From contig NZ_BOMM01000047.1 in the NCBI RefSeq assembly GCF_016862195.1, forward strand, positions 1 through 64,000: DNA of 64,000 bases, written 5' to 3'. The notes beneath the pieces were generated by a model. It had not been told where the DNA came from. It saw only the letters and a list, made by a program, of their open reading frames with translations, and did not search any database. Within the stretch, counting starts at the first letter, position 1. Every line of letters starts with the position of its first letter. Source of the DNA: Paractinoplanes ferrugineus. GTDB lineage: Bacteria; Actinomycetota; Actinomycetes; Mycobacteriales; Micromonosporaceae. The position numbers were made by a program, and so were the translations under genes. Below, piece by piece: positions 50,998-60,300 of the stretch.

Positions 50998-51336
50998 ATG
51001 CCTAAGTATCGCGACGAGCTGGACGCCGTGCTCCGCGCTCTCGCGGATCCGACGCGCCGTGCCGTCGTGGAACGCCTGGCGAGGTCGCCGGCCATCGTGT
51101 CCGAGCTCGCGGCACCCTTCTCGATGGCGTTGCCGTCGCTCATGCAGCACCTGCGCATCTTGGAGAACGCGGGACTGGTCGTGTCGCACAAGCACGGACG
51201 CGTGCGCACGGTGACGCTGCGACCGGGCGCGCTCGACGTCGTGCACCTGTGGCTCGACGAGCAACGAACCCCCGCGGAACGCCAAGCCGACCGCCTGAGC
51301 ATCCACCTGACCCGTACCAACCCGAAGGAAACATGA
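50998..51336 (+). CDS. ArsR-family regulator
   Basis: 112 residues from ATG 50998. Winged helix of the ArsR type (LDAVLRALADPTRRAVVERLARSPAIVSELAAPFSMALPSLMQHLRILENAGLVVSHKHGRVRTVTL) without metal-ligand Cys pairs, so it probably senses something other than metal. It starts a three-gene operon with a reductase-like and an SRPBCC protein, a combination commonly seen in actinomycetes. Confidence 0.92.
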   Translation: MPKYRDELDAVLRALADPTRRAVVERLARSPAIVSELAAPFSMALPSLMQHLRILENAGLVVSHKHGRVRTVTLRPGALDVVHLWLDEQRTPAERQADRLSIHLTRTNPKET

Positions 51337-51337
51337 C

Positions 51338-51982
51338 ATGACTCGCGTACGCATCGACCTGTTCGCCTCGCTGGACGGCTACGCCCCGGCCGATCAGAGC
51401 CCGGAGCAACCGATGGGTGCGGACTGGGGACGACTCACCGCGGCGTGGACCGCGACCCGAACGATCCACGAGCGCGTCTTCGGCGATACCAGCGGCGTCG
51501 GCACGACCGGGGTCGACGAGTCCTACGCCGCTGCGCACTTCGAGGGCGTCGGCGCCGAGATCATGGGGGCCGGCATGTTCGGCCTGCACACGTTCCCCGA
51601 CGACCCCGATTGGACGGGCTGGTGGGGTGACCGGCCGCCGTTCGGCACCCCGGTCTACGTACTGACCCACACCGCCCCGCGCCCGCCGATCTCGCTGGCC
51701 GGCGGCACGACGTTTCATTTCCGCTGCGCCGCGATCGAGGACGTGCTCGTCGAGGCGACCGAGTCAGCCGGCGGCATGGACGTACGCGTCGGCGGCGGGA
51801 CCGGCACCGCGCGCGACTTCCTGCGCGCCGGCCTGGTCGACGACCTGCACGTCATGATCGCCCCGGTCCTGCTCGGCCACGGCATCCGGCTCTGGGACGA
51901 CCTGCGCGGGCTCGAACTCACCCACAAGATGGCCACCGAAGCGTCCGAGAGCGGGACCATCCACGTCACCTTCACGCGATAG
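51338..51982 (+). CDS. Dihydrofolate-reductase/RibD-C family protein
   Basis: 214 residues, starting one base after the ArsR stop. RibD C-terminal/DHFR-like fold: VRIDLFASLDGYAP, GAEIMGAGMFGLHTFP, VYVLTHTAPRPP, MDVRVGGGTGTARDFLRAGLVDDLHVMIAPVLLGHGIRLWDDL. The GGG-T-A motif binds NADPH. It probably reduces a small carbonyl or pterin-like substrate. The physiological role is unknown. Confidence 0.9.
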   Translation: MTRVRIDLFASLDGYAPADQSPEQPMGADWGRLTAAWTATRTIHERVFGDTSGVGTTGVDESYAAAHFEGVGAEIMGAGMFGLHTFPDDPDWTGWWGDRPPFGTPVYVLTHTAPRPPISLAGGTTFHFRCAAIEDVLVEATESAGGMDVRVGGGTGTARDFLRAGLVDDLHVMIAPVLLGHGIRLWDDLRGLELTHKMATEASESGTIHVTFTR

Positions 51983-51990
51983 GACCACCG

Positions 51991-52452
51991 ATGACGATCG
52001 AACGCCGAATGGCCCGCGCCGAATTCACCCTCACGCGTGACTACCCCGCGCCGGTCGACCGCGTCTGGGCCGCGTTCGCCGACGAGCATCAGAAGCTCGC
52101 CTGGTGGGGTGCGGGTGACGCGATGGAGCCCAGCGAGTGGGCGTTCGACTTCCGCGTCGGCGGACGCGACGTCGCCGAGGGAAAATTCCACCACGGCCCG
52201 ATCTCCCGGTACGAGGCCACCTACACCGACATCGTCGATCACGTCCGCATCGTCACGACGTACGACATGTGGCTTGACGGCATTCACATGTCGACCTCAC
52301 TGGCGTCCCTGGAATTCGAGCCCGTCGGCGAGGGCACCCGGTTCACCCACGCCGAACACGGCGTCTTCTTCGACCAGTTCTGGGCCGACGGACCGAACCG
52401 CGAGACCGGCACCCAAGGCCTGCTGGACGCTCTGGGCACCTACCTCACGTAA
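51991..52452 (+). CDS. SRPBCC (AHSA1-like) protein
   Basis: 153 residues. The START/Bet v1-like fold is recognisable (ARAEFTLTRDYPAPVDRVWAAFADEHQKLAWWG, FDFRVGGRD, YEATYTDIVDHVRIVTTYDM, SLEFEPVGEGTRFTHAEHG, a C-terminal GLLDALGTYL helix). It probably binds a hydrophobic small molecule. It is 8 bp downstream of the reductase gene and completes the ArsR operon. Confidence 0.9.
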   Translation: MTIERRMARAEFTLTRDYPAPVDRVWAAFADEHQKLAWWGAGDAMEPSEWAFDFRVGGRDVAEGKFHHGPISRYEATYTDIVDHVRIVTTYDMWLDGIHMSTSLASLEFEPVGEGTRFTHAEHGVFFDQFWADGPNRETGTQGLLDALGTYLT

Positions 52453-52485
52453 CGCATCCCGCCGTTCGTCCCCGGCCGGGCGGCG

Positions 52486-53274
52486 TCACTCGCCCGCGGA
52501 AGCCGCGGAAGGCCGAGCCGACGAGCGATAGCTGCCGGGGGTCTGGCCGACCAGCCCGGTGAAGGCGTCGATGAAGCTGCTGGGGTTCGACCAGCCCAGC
52601 CGGATCGCCGTGCCGGTGACCGAGGCACCGTCGCTGAGCTCGATCAGCGCCCGTTGGATGCGCAGCAGGGTGCGCCACTGGTGGAAGCTCATCGACAACT
52701 CGCCGGCGAACAGCCGGCTCAGGGTGCGCTCGCCGGCGCCGGTGCGGTGGCCCAGCTCGGCCAGGGTCGCTGGGCTTGCCGGGTCCGCGTGGAGCAGGTC
52801 GGTGACCGCCTTGAGACGCCGGTCGCTGGGCTCCGGGAGGCGCAGCGGTTCCTGTACGGCGCGGGCGAGCTCGGCGAGTACGACGTCGATCAGCAGTCGC
52901 GCACGGGGGCTCTCCAGCGGCTCGCCCTCGTTCATCAGCGCCAGATAGGCCTCGCGCAGCAACGCGCTCACCACGAAGGTCGACGGTTCGGCCGGCAGCT
53001 GTCCGGTCAGCGTCACGGGCAGCGACAGCACCCGGAGGTCCGTCACGCCGTACGCCTTGCTGCTGTGTACCGCGAACGGCGGCACCCACATGATCCGACT
53101 GGCCGGCGCCACCCAGGTGCCCACCTGGGTCGCTGTGACCAGGGCGCCGCGAGCGGCGTAGCGGAGCTGGCCGTGGTCGTGGAAGTGCGCGGCCACGTCG
53201 GCGCCATGGGACAGCCCCACCGACAACGGCGCCTCGTCGGTGCAGAAGCTCGGCTCGTCGCTGGGGTCGGACAC
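52486..53274 (-). CDS. AraC-family transcriptional regulator
   Basis: 262 residues from the GTG at 53274; an ATG at 53373 would add 33 unlikely residues. N-terminal cupin (HFHDHGQLRYAARGALVTATQVGTWVAPASRIMWVPPFAVHS) and C-terminal double helix-turn-helix (ATLAELGHRTGAGERTLSRLFAGELSMSFHQWRTLLRIQRALIEL; GTAIRLGWSNPSSFIDAFTGLVGQTPGSYR). It is divergent from the NmrA-like gene with about 208 bp between, probably its regulator. Confidence 0.9.
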   Translation of the reverse strand: MSDPSDEPSFCTDEAPLSVGLSHGADVAAHFHDHGQLRYAARGALVTATQVGTWVAPASRIMWVPPFAVHSSKAYGVTDLRVLSLPVTLTGQLPAEPSTFVVSALLREAYLALMNEGEPLESPRARLLIDVVLAELARAVQEPLRLPEPSDRRLKAVTDLLHADPASPATLAELGHRTGAGERTLSRLFAGELSMSFHQWRTLLRIQRALIELSDGASVTGTAIRLGWSNPSSFIDAFTGLVGQTPGSYRSSARPSAASAGE

Positions 53275-53482
53275 GCTGTCGAGGCTACCCGCCGCTGGCG
53301 GGTTATCGGAAAAACCCGGCGGGATACCGGTGGCGCGCCTGGCGCGGCAGACACAATCGTGGAGACATGTCACAACAGATCAAGCTCGAGGATGTCGCGC
53401 CCGCGTCGTCCGCCACCCACCGCCGAGATCAACACCGGAGTCGTAATCACCTCTCACACACCCTGAGCGAAGGGTGGCGGCG

Positions 53483-54379
53483 ATGAGCACACAGACGGCC
53501 GGCACGATCGCGGTCTTCGGCGCGACAGGACGACAGGGCGGGGCCGTGGTCGACGCGCTCCTGGCCCGCAAGGCCCCGGTGCGGGCCCTGGTCCGCAACC
53601 CGCGATCCGACCGGGCTCGGGCGCTGGCCGCCCGCGGCGTCGAGCTGGCGGCCATCCGGACCGACGACCCGGCGTCGTTGACCGCCGCACTGACGGGGGT
53701 CGAGGCGTTCGATTTCATGACCCCGGAGGCGAACAACCTCGAAGAGGTGGAGACGGAGATCAGTATCGGCACCGCGCTCGTCGACGCGGCGATCGCGGCA
53801 CGCGTTCCGCACGTCGTGTTCAACTCGGTCTTCGGCGCGGACCGGAAGCGGGGTGTGCCGAACCATGACTCGAAGCACGCGATCGAGGAGCACCTGAGGA
53901 GGTCCGGCCTCAGGGCCACGATGGTTCGCCCAGCCCCCTTCATGGAGGAGATGGCACCGAGCCTGGAGCACGGAGAGATCGTGCTGAGGCTGCCGCTGCC
54001 GGAGAACGTCGCCCTGAAGATGATCTCGGTGCGGGACGTCGGCCGGGTCGCCGCCGCGCTGCTGCTCGACACCGCGCAGGCACCCGGCGGAGCCGTCGAG
54101 CTCGTCGGCGACGAGCTGACGGGCCCGCAGATCGCCGCAGCGTTCGGCGCGCGCGCCGGGCTCCCGGCACGTTACGAGGTTCTCCCGTTGAGCGTGCTTC
54201 CCAGCGACCTCGACAGGGCGGTGTTCCGCCAGTTCGCGAAGGCGGCGGAACACCCGTCGAACCTGGCGATGCTGCGGGCCATCGAGCCGGCCGCCCTCGA
54301 CCTGGCCGAGTGGATCCGATCCACCGGCTGGACCGCGCCCACAGACGTGACTGGTTCTGCGCCTCCGAGCCGGAACTAA
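53483..54379 (+). CDS. NmrA-like NAD(P)-binding protein
   Basis: 298 residues from ATG 53483. Rossmann motif IAVFGATGRQGGAVVDALLARK, then the NmrA-type pattern (VRALVRNPRSDRARALAARGVELA, HVVFNSVFGADRK, SKHAIEEHLRRSGLRATMVRPAPFMEEM, ALKMISVRDVGRVAAALL). NmrA-like proteins act as redox sensors or atypical reductases. It is immediately followed by a broken quinone-reductase gene that may once have been a partner. Confidence 0.9.
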   Translation: MSTQTAGTIAVFGATGRQGGAVVDALLARKAPVRALVRNPRSDRARALAARGVELAAIRTDDPASLTAALTGVEAFDFMTPEANNLEEVETEISIGTALVDAAIAARVPHVVFNSVFGADRKRGVPNHDSKHAIEEHLRRSGLRATMVRPAPFMEEMAPSLEHGEIVLRLPLPENVALKMISVRDVGRVAAALLLDTAQAPGGAVELVGDELTGPQIAAAFGARAGLPARYEVLPLSVLPSDLDRAVFRQFAKAAEHPSNLAMLRAIEPAALDLAEWIRSTGWTAPTDVTGSAPPSRN

Positions 54380-54456
54380 TCGACGTGCCGGTACGGCCAC
54401 CACCGGTCCCGGCCAAGTTGATCTTTCACCTTGAGCGACGAGCACTGGAGCAAGAC

Positions 54457-54855
54457 ATGAAGGCGATCACCTACACCGAGTTCGGCGGCCCGGAAGTCCT
54501 TCGCCTCGAAGAGGTCGACGAGCCGCACGCCGGACGCGGACAGGTACGGCTGAAGGTCATGGCAGCGGGGGTCAACCCGCTCGCCCCAGAATCCGCAACG
54601 GGTGGAGGCCGCAGGTCGCGCCGCCGTTCCCGACTACCTGCGCTCGCTGGGCGATCCCGGTCGTCTACGGCGCCGGCCTCGCCGACCGGGTCCGCGAGGC
54701 CGCACCGCAGGGCATCGACGCCGTGTACGACGCCGCGGGCAGGCGACCTGCAGGTGTCGATCGACCTGCTCGGCGGCCCCGAGGTCGACGACCACAAACC
54801 GCGATGTTCATGGATCGAGGGTCGGGCAGCGGCGAATTCCGCCGCACGTCAATAG
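54457..54855 (+). pseudogene. Decayed MDR/quinone oxidoreductase
   Basis: It begins as a good zinc-independent MDR (MKAITYTEFGGPEVLRLEE, GQVRLKVMAAGVNPLA), then loses homology at once. C-terminal cofactor-domain pieces reappear in other frames: GAGLADRVREAAPQGIDAVYDAAG and, after a frameshift, QVSIDLLGGPEVDDHK. The substrate domain and the GxGxxG region (about 150 residues) are deleted. It is a pseudogene with deletion and frameshifts, downstream of the NmrA-like gene. Confidence 0.75.
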
Positions 54856-55103
54856 AGCCGCGATCCTTTCGGCGTCAGGCCCGTGCGGCGGAGGTCCCCG
54901 ACGATGTAGCGGATATCGGCTGCGTCGCGATGGCTCCGGCATCGCTGGACAGTCGGCTCGTCCCGATCGAGGCCCACGATCTCTGAAATGCCTCGGCGAT
55001 GCCGTTCACGGGTGAGTCCGCCGTTGCCGCAGCCGATGTCGGCGGCCCGCTTGCAGCCATCCGGGACTGCCTCGAACACCAAGGATTCGTATCGGGAACT
55101 CAC
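54849..55103 (-). pseudogene. Truncated SAM methyltransferase
   Basis: 84 residues. It starts like a complete class I methyltransferase (RYESLVFEAVPDGCKRAADIGCGNGGLTR, then IVGLDRDEPTVQRC), with SAM motif I and the acidic loop, but stops before motifs II-IV. The full family is about 200-250 residues. It abuts the decayed MDR gene in opposite orientation, so both were probably damaged by one rearrangement. Confidence 0.65.
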
Positions 55104-55208
55104 GGAAGCGGAGCGTAGGAGACAGACGCAATCAAGCCCAAGCCTCGCTACCGGGCAACCCGTTAGCGTGCACTATCCGGTGTCCGGCACGCAGGAAGGC
55201 CGCGATCA

Positions 55209-55430
55209 GTGACTGGCCCATACGCCCAGGCCGACGGCGATGACGAGACCCCGGTCGCCGAGGTGGTGTCGGCGCAACGGTGCATCAGCGTTCAATCCTT
55301 GCTGGGACCCTGCCCCCAACTGCTGGACGTTCTGCGGGCCAGGCTCGGCGGGCTGGACGACCGCATCGACACGCTCACCCGCGCGCGGCGGACCCGCAGT
55401 GAGGAGTGGCGGGCCTGCAGTGAGCACACA
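55209..55430 (+). pseudogene. Possible MerR-type regulator C-terminal remnant
   Basis: The short frame CPQLLDVLRARLGGLDDRIDTLTRAR resembles the dimerisation helix at the end of MerR-family regulators. No winged-helix N-terminus precedes it, and the frame continues into non-coding composition. It lies in the same disrupted patch as the two preceding entries. From here to 55824 I see no gene. Confidence 0.3.
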
Positions 55431-55824
55431 TTGACACCACCGAGCGGCTCGGACCGCGTCGCAGCGAACAGCATGTGCGCGTGGCCGGGAAAAGTGTTAC
55501 GCGAGTTCTCTTTTCGGGCCCGTGAGAAGGCGTTGATGGAGTCGCCGCCGGCACCCCGCCCGATCCATCGAAGCTCTTTATGTACCGACATCGGCTCGCA
55601 GTCTGACCGCGACCAGTGTTGCCATCGCGAGCCGAAGCGCGCCGCAGGTCCTGGTGCTGCGAGTGGCCGCCGACGCCATGCGTCAGCAGGGCCCGAAGCG
55701 ACCCGCAACCACCGCGGCAGTCAGCCGTAGACATCGATGATCGTCATTGACATGAGACGTGTGATGTTTGCAAAATGGGTTGGCGCGACCCCCATCGCGC
55801 ACTAATTCAGGACTGGAGTATCTC

Positions 55825-57150
55825 GTGCTTCGTGCTGGACCCCCTTCTCGACGCAAGGGACTGCTCGCCACCGTCGCCGCCGGACTTCTGGTCGTCGGCC
55901 TGGCTGTGACCGGTACCCACGTGGCGTCGGCCGGTACTTCCCCCTTGGCCGCCAATGCCCTCGCGCCCACCGCCGGATGCGGCAAGGCCCCCGGGCTGAA
56001 CAGTGGCAACCACACCATCCAGAGCGGCGGCAAGAACCGCAGCTTCATCCTCCGGCTTCCGGACACCTACGACAACAACTATCCGCACCGGTTGGCCTTC
56101 GGGTTCCACTGGTTGGGTGGCACCGCCAGCCAGGTCGCGACAGGCGGGACCGACGGACAGCCCTGGGCCTACTACGGCATGCTCTCCCAGGCGAACAACA
56201 CCACCATCTTCGTCGCCCCGCAGGGCCTCAACAACGGCTGGGCCAACTCCGGTGGCGAGGACGTGACGTTCACCGACGACATGATCCGCCTGATCGACAA
56301 CGCGCTCTGTGTCGACACGACCCAGCGCTTCTCCGTCGGCTTCAGCTACGGCGGCGCGATGAGCTACTCGCTGGCGTGTTCCCGGCCGAATGTGTTCCGT
56401 GCGGTCGCGGCGATCGCAGCCCCGGGGACGATCAGCGGATGCAGCGGCGGCACCGCGCCGGTGGCGTACATGGGCATCCACGGGGTCAATGACAACATCC
56501 AGAATGGCCGGGCCCTGCGCGACAGGTTCGTCCGGAACAACGGTTGCACCGCCCAGAACGCCCCCGAGCCGGCGGCCGGCAGCCGTACCCACATCATCAC
56601 CACCTACTCGGGGTGCCGCGCCGGGTACCCGGTCGTCTGGGCGCCGTTCGACGGCGGCCACCAGCAGGGTCCGGTGGACGGGTGCGCCGGCTGCGAGAGT
56701 GGCGCGCGGAGCTGGGTCAAGCCGGAGGTGTGGAAGTTCTTCAGCCAGTTCGCGAGCACCTCCTCGCCCTCGCCCTCCCCCTCCTCGCCCGGTCCGTCGT
56801 CGTCCGGCCCGAGCCCCTCGACTCCGGCGAGCGGACCCTGCCGGGTCAGCGCGGCCATCAACCCGTGGAGCACCGGGCTGACCGAGAACCTCACCATCAC
56901 CAACACCGGAACCGCCCCGATCAACGGCTGGTCCCTGACGTTCACCCTGCCCGGCGGCCAGAGCATCACCTCAGGATGGAACGCCACGTACTCGCCGGCT
57001 ACCGGCCAGGTGACCGCCCGGAACGTGAACTACAACGCCACCCTCGCCCCGAATGCGCCGGTGGTCATCGGATTCCAGGCCAATCACACCGGCAACACCG
57101 CCACCCCGACCGCATTCACGCTCAACGGCGCGGCGTGCACCGTTGCCTGA
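55825..57150 (+). CDS. Secreted CE1/LpqC-type esterase with CBM2
   Basis: 441 residues from the GTG at 55825, with GGAG seven bases upstream. Signal peptide (GLLATVAAGLLVVGLAVTGTHVASA), then an esterase domain of the PHB-depolymerase/feruloyl-esterase group: RSFILRLPDTYDNNYPHRLAFGFHWLGG, VAPQGLNNGW, nucleophile Ser174 in GFSYGGAMSY and His in FDGGHQQGPVDG. A Ser/Pro linker (about 310-337) leads to a family 2 cellulose/chitin-binding module (CRVSAAINPWSTGLTENLTITNTG, GWSLTFTLPGGQSITSGWNATYS). Extracellular; probably removes acyl or feruloyl groups from plant polysaccharide. Confidence 0.9.
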   Translation: MLRAGPPSRRKGLLATVAAGLLVVGLAVTGTHVASAGTSPLAANALAPTAGCGKAPGLNSGNHTIQSGGKNRSFILRLPDTYDNNYPHRLAFGFHWLGGTASQVATGGTDGQPWAYYGMLSQANNTTIFVAPQGLNNGWANSGGEDVTFTDDMIRLIDNALCVDTTQRFSVGFSYGGAMSYSLACSRPNVFRAVAAIAAPGTISGCSGGTAPVAYMGIHGVNDNIQNGRALRDRFVRNNGCTAQNAPEPAAGSRTHIITTYSGCRAGYPVVWAPFDGGHQQGPVDGCAGCESGARSWVKPEVWKFFSQFASTSSPSPSPSSPGPSSSGPSPSTPASGPCRVSAAINPWSTGLTENLTITNTGTAPINGWSLTFTLPGGQSITSGWNATYSPATGQVTARNVNYNATLAPNAPVVIGFQANHTGNTATPTAFTLNGAACTVA

Positions 57151-57323
57151 CCGGCGCAGGGGGCATCCAGATGGAACACGCACCCTGAACGCCCCCAACG
57201 GACCCGGCTTCGGCCACCCACGACGACGCGGCGCGGTCTCCTGCTGGCCACCATCGACTGAACCGGCAGCGGAAGCTGCGGACCTGACGCCACCACCACA
57301 GTTGGACGCACTCACGGGAGACG

Positions 57324-60300
57324 ATGATGATTGACCCGCAGGACCGAGGGCGATCCGTCCGTCGGCGCACGGTTCTCGGCGGAGGGCTCGCCGCTCTGGG
57401 GGCCGTGGCCCTACCGGGCGGGATCGCGTCGGCCACGCCCGGCGCGGCACCCGAGGTCGCGGCCGCGTGGGTGGACCCGCCCAACGGTTACCCCGAGTGG
57501 AACAACAACATCGGGATCTTCGAGGTCAACTCGGAGCCGCCGCACGCGACCTCCATGCCGTACGCCGACCTCCAGCAGGCGCTGGACGCCGACCGCACGA
57601 CGTCGCCGTACCGGCTCGACCTCACCGGGACGTGGCGGTTCAAGCACGTCGCCAAGCCCGCCGACCGTGACCTGAACTTCCACCGCACCGACGTCGACGA
57701 CACCGGCTGGCCGACCATCCCGGTGCCCGCCAACTGGCAGCAGCACGGCTACGACTTCCCGATCTACACCAACTTCACCTACCCCTGGTCGGGCGCCAAC
57801 GGGCAGAACGAGAACCCCCAGCCGCCGTTCGCGCCGACGCGGTTCAACCCGGTCGGTCAGTACCGCCGGCGGTTCGACCTCCCGGCCGCCTGGCCGGGGC
57901 GGCGGGTCCACCTGCACTTCGAGGGCGTCAAGTCCGGGTTCTACCTGTGGGTCAACGGAACGAAGGTCGGGTACCGCGAGGGCTCGTACACGCCGGCCGA
58001 GTTCGACGTCACCGACTACGTCCGGGCCGGCTCCAACCTGGTCGCGGTCGAGGTCTACCGGTTCCCGGACGGGGACTGGATGGAGGACCAGGACATGATC
58101 CGGCTGTCCGGGATCTTCCGGCCGGTCTTCCTGTACTCGGTGCCCGCGGTGCACCTGCGCGACTTCACGCTCACCACCCCGTTGCGGGACAACTACACCA
58201 ACGCCGACCTGGCGGTGAAGGTCGCGGTGCGCAACCGCGGCGCGCAGCAGTCGGGGACGTACTCGGTGGAGATTCAGCTCTACGACGCCAACCGGCAGGC
58301 CGTCTGGCCGTCGCCCCTGCGGGTACCGGTGAACGTGGGCGCGGTGCCGGTGGGGCAGGACGCGACGGCGCAGGGTTCCCAGGCCGTTCAGGGCCCGAAG
58401 CTCTGGTCGGCCGAGCACCCGAACCTTTACACCGCCGTGCTGCAATTGCGCGACCCGTCCGGCGCGGTCACCCAGACCGCGTCGGCCCGGGTCGGCTTCC
58501 GAGAGTTCACGCTCTCCGGCGGCCTGATGCGGATCAACGGTCAGCCCGTGTCATTGCGCGGCACCAACCGGCACGAGACGAACCCCGACCGCGGGCAGGC
58601 GTTGACCCGCGAGGACATGGTCACCGACATCAAGCTGATGAAGCGGCTCAACATCAACGCCGTCCGGACCTCGCACTACCCCAACAACGCGGTGTGGTAC
58701 GACCTCGCCGACGAGTACGGCCTCTACGTCATGGACGAGGCCAACCTGGAGACCCACGGCGTGCGGGACAACTACCCCGACTCCAACTCCGCCTGGACCA
58801 CGGCCGTCGTGGACCGGGCCGTCCAGATGGTGCACCGCGACAAGAACCACCCGTCGGTCGTCATCTGGTCGCTCGGCAACGAGGCGGGCGGCGGCAGCAA
58901 CTTCGTGACGATGCGCAACGCGATCCGCTCGGCCGACCCGACCCGGATCGTCCACTACGAGGGCGACAACCGGCGAGAGGTCAGCGACATCCGGTCCCGG
59001 ATGTACGAGAGCCCGTCCACGGTCGAGGGCCGGGCCAAGGACACCTCCGACACCCGCCCGTACGTGATGATCGAGTACGCGCACTCGATGGGCAACTCCA
59101 CCGGCAACTTCAAGGAGTACTGGGACATCGTCCGGCGCTATCCGATCCTGCAGGGCGGGTACATCTGGGACTTCGTCGACCAGGGCCTGCGCCGGCCGAT
59201 CCCGTCGGGCGGCAGCGGGACCTACCTCGCGTACGGCGGCGACTGGGGCGACAACCCCAACGACGGCAACTTCTGTGCCAACGGCATCGTCACCGCGGAT
59301 CGGCGGCCGTCCGGCAAGGCGGCCGAGGTCAAGCGGATCTACCAGGCGATCACCGTCTCGGCGGGCGCGGACGTCACCAGCGGGGTCATCAAGATCACCA
59401 ACGAGAACCTGTTCACCAACGTCAACGAGTTCACCGGCCGGTGGGCGTTGGTCGCCGACGGCACAGTCGTCCAAAGTGGAGCGCTCACCGCCGCGCAGCT
59501 CGACATCGCGCCGTTGACGAGCAAGACCGTGCAACTGCCCGTGCAGCGGCCGACCGCCCCGGCGCCGGGGGAGGAGCACTTCCTCGAGCTGTCGTTCACC
59601 CTTGCGACCACCACGGCCTGGGCCGACGCGGGGTACGAGGTGGCGCGGCAACAGCTCCCGGTGAACTTCTCCAGCCCGCCCATCGTGCCGACGCCGGTGG
59701 CGGACGTGTCGGCATTGACGGTCACCGAGGCCAGTGACCGTGTCACCGTCGCGGGCCCGGACTTCACCGTCGTCTTCGCCAAGGCGACCGGCACGATCAG
59801 CTCGTTCGACGCGATGGGCGTGCGGCTGGTCAACTCCGGCCCGGTGCCGAACTTCTGGCGCGCGCCCACCGACAACGACCGGGGCAACGGCCAGCCCAGC
59901 CGCAACGGCACCTGGCGGCGTGCCGGCCTGGACCGGACCGTGACCGGGTTCTCCGTCAGCAAGCCGTCGGACCGCGCCGTCCGCATCGCGGTCACCGGCA
60001 CCCTGCCGACCAGCACCAGGTCGACGTACACCACGACGTACACGGTGTACGGCAATGGGGAGATAAAGGTGGACAACACCCTGCACCCCGGGGCGACCAG
60101 CCTGCCGTACATCCCGGAGGTGGGCACGATCCTGTTCCTGCCCGCGGAGCTGGAGCAGGTGCGCTACTACGGCCGCGGGCCGGAGGAGAACCACTGGGAC
60201 CGCAACAGCGGGTCCGACGTCGGTGTGTACTCCTCGACCGTCTCGGGGCAGTGGACCGGTTACATCCGGCCGCAGGAGAACGGCAACAAGACCGACGTGC

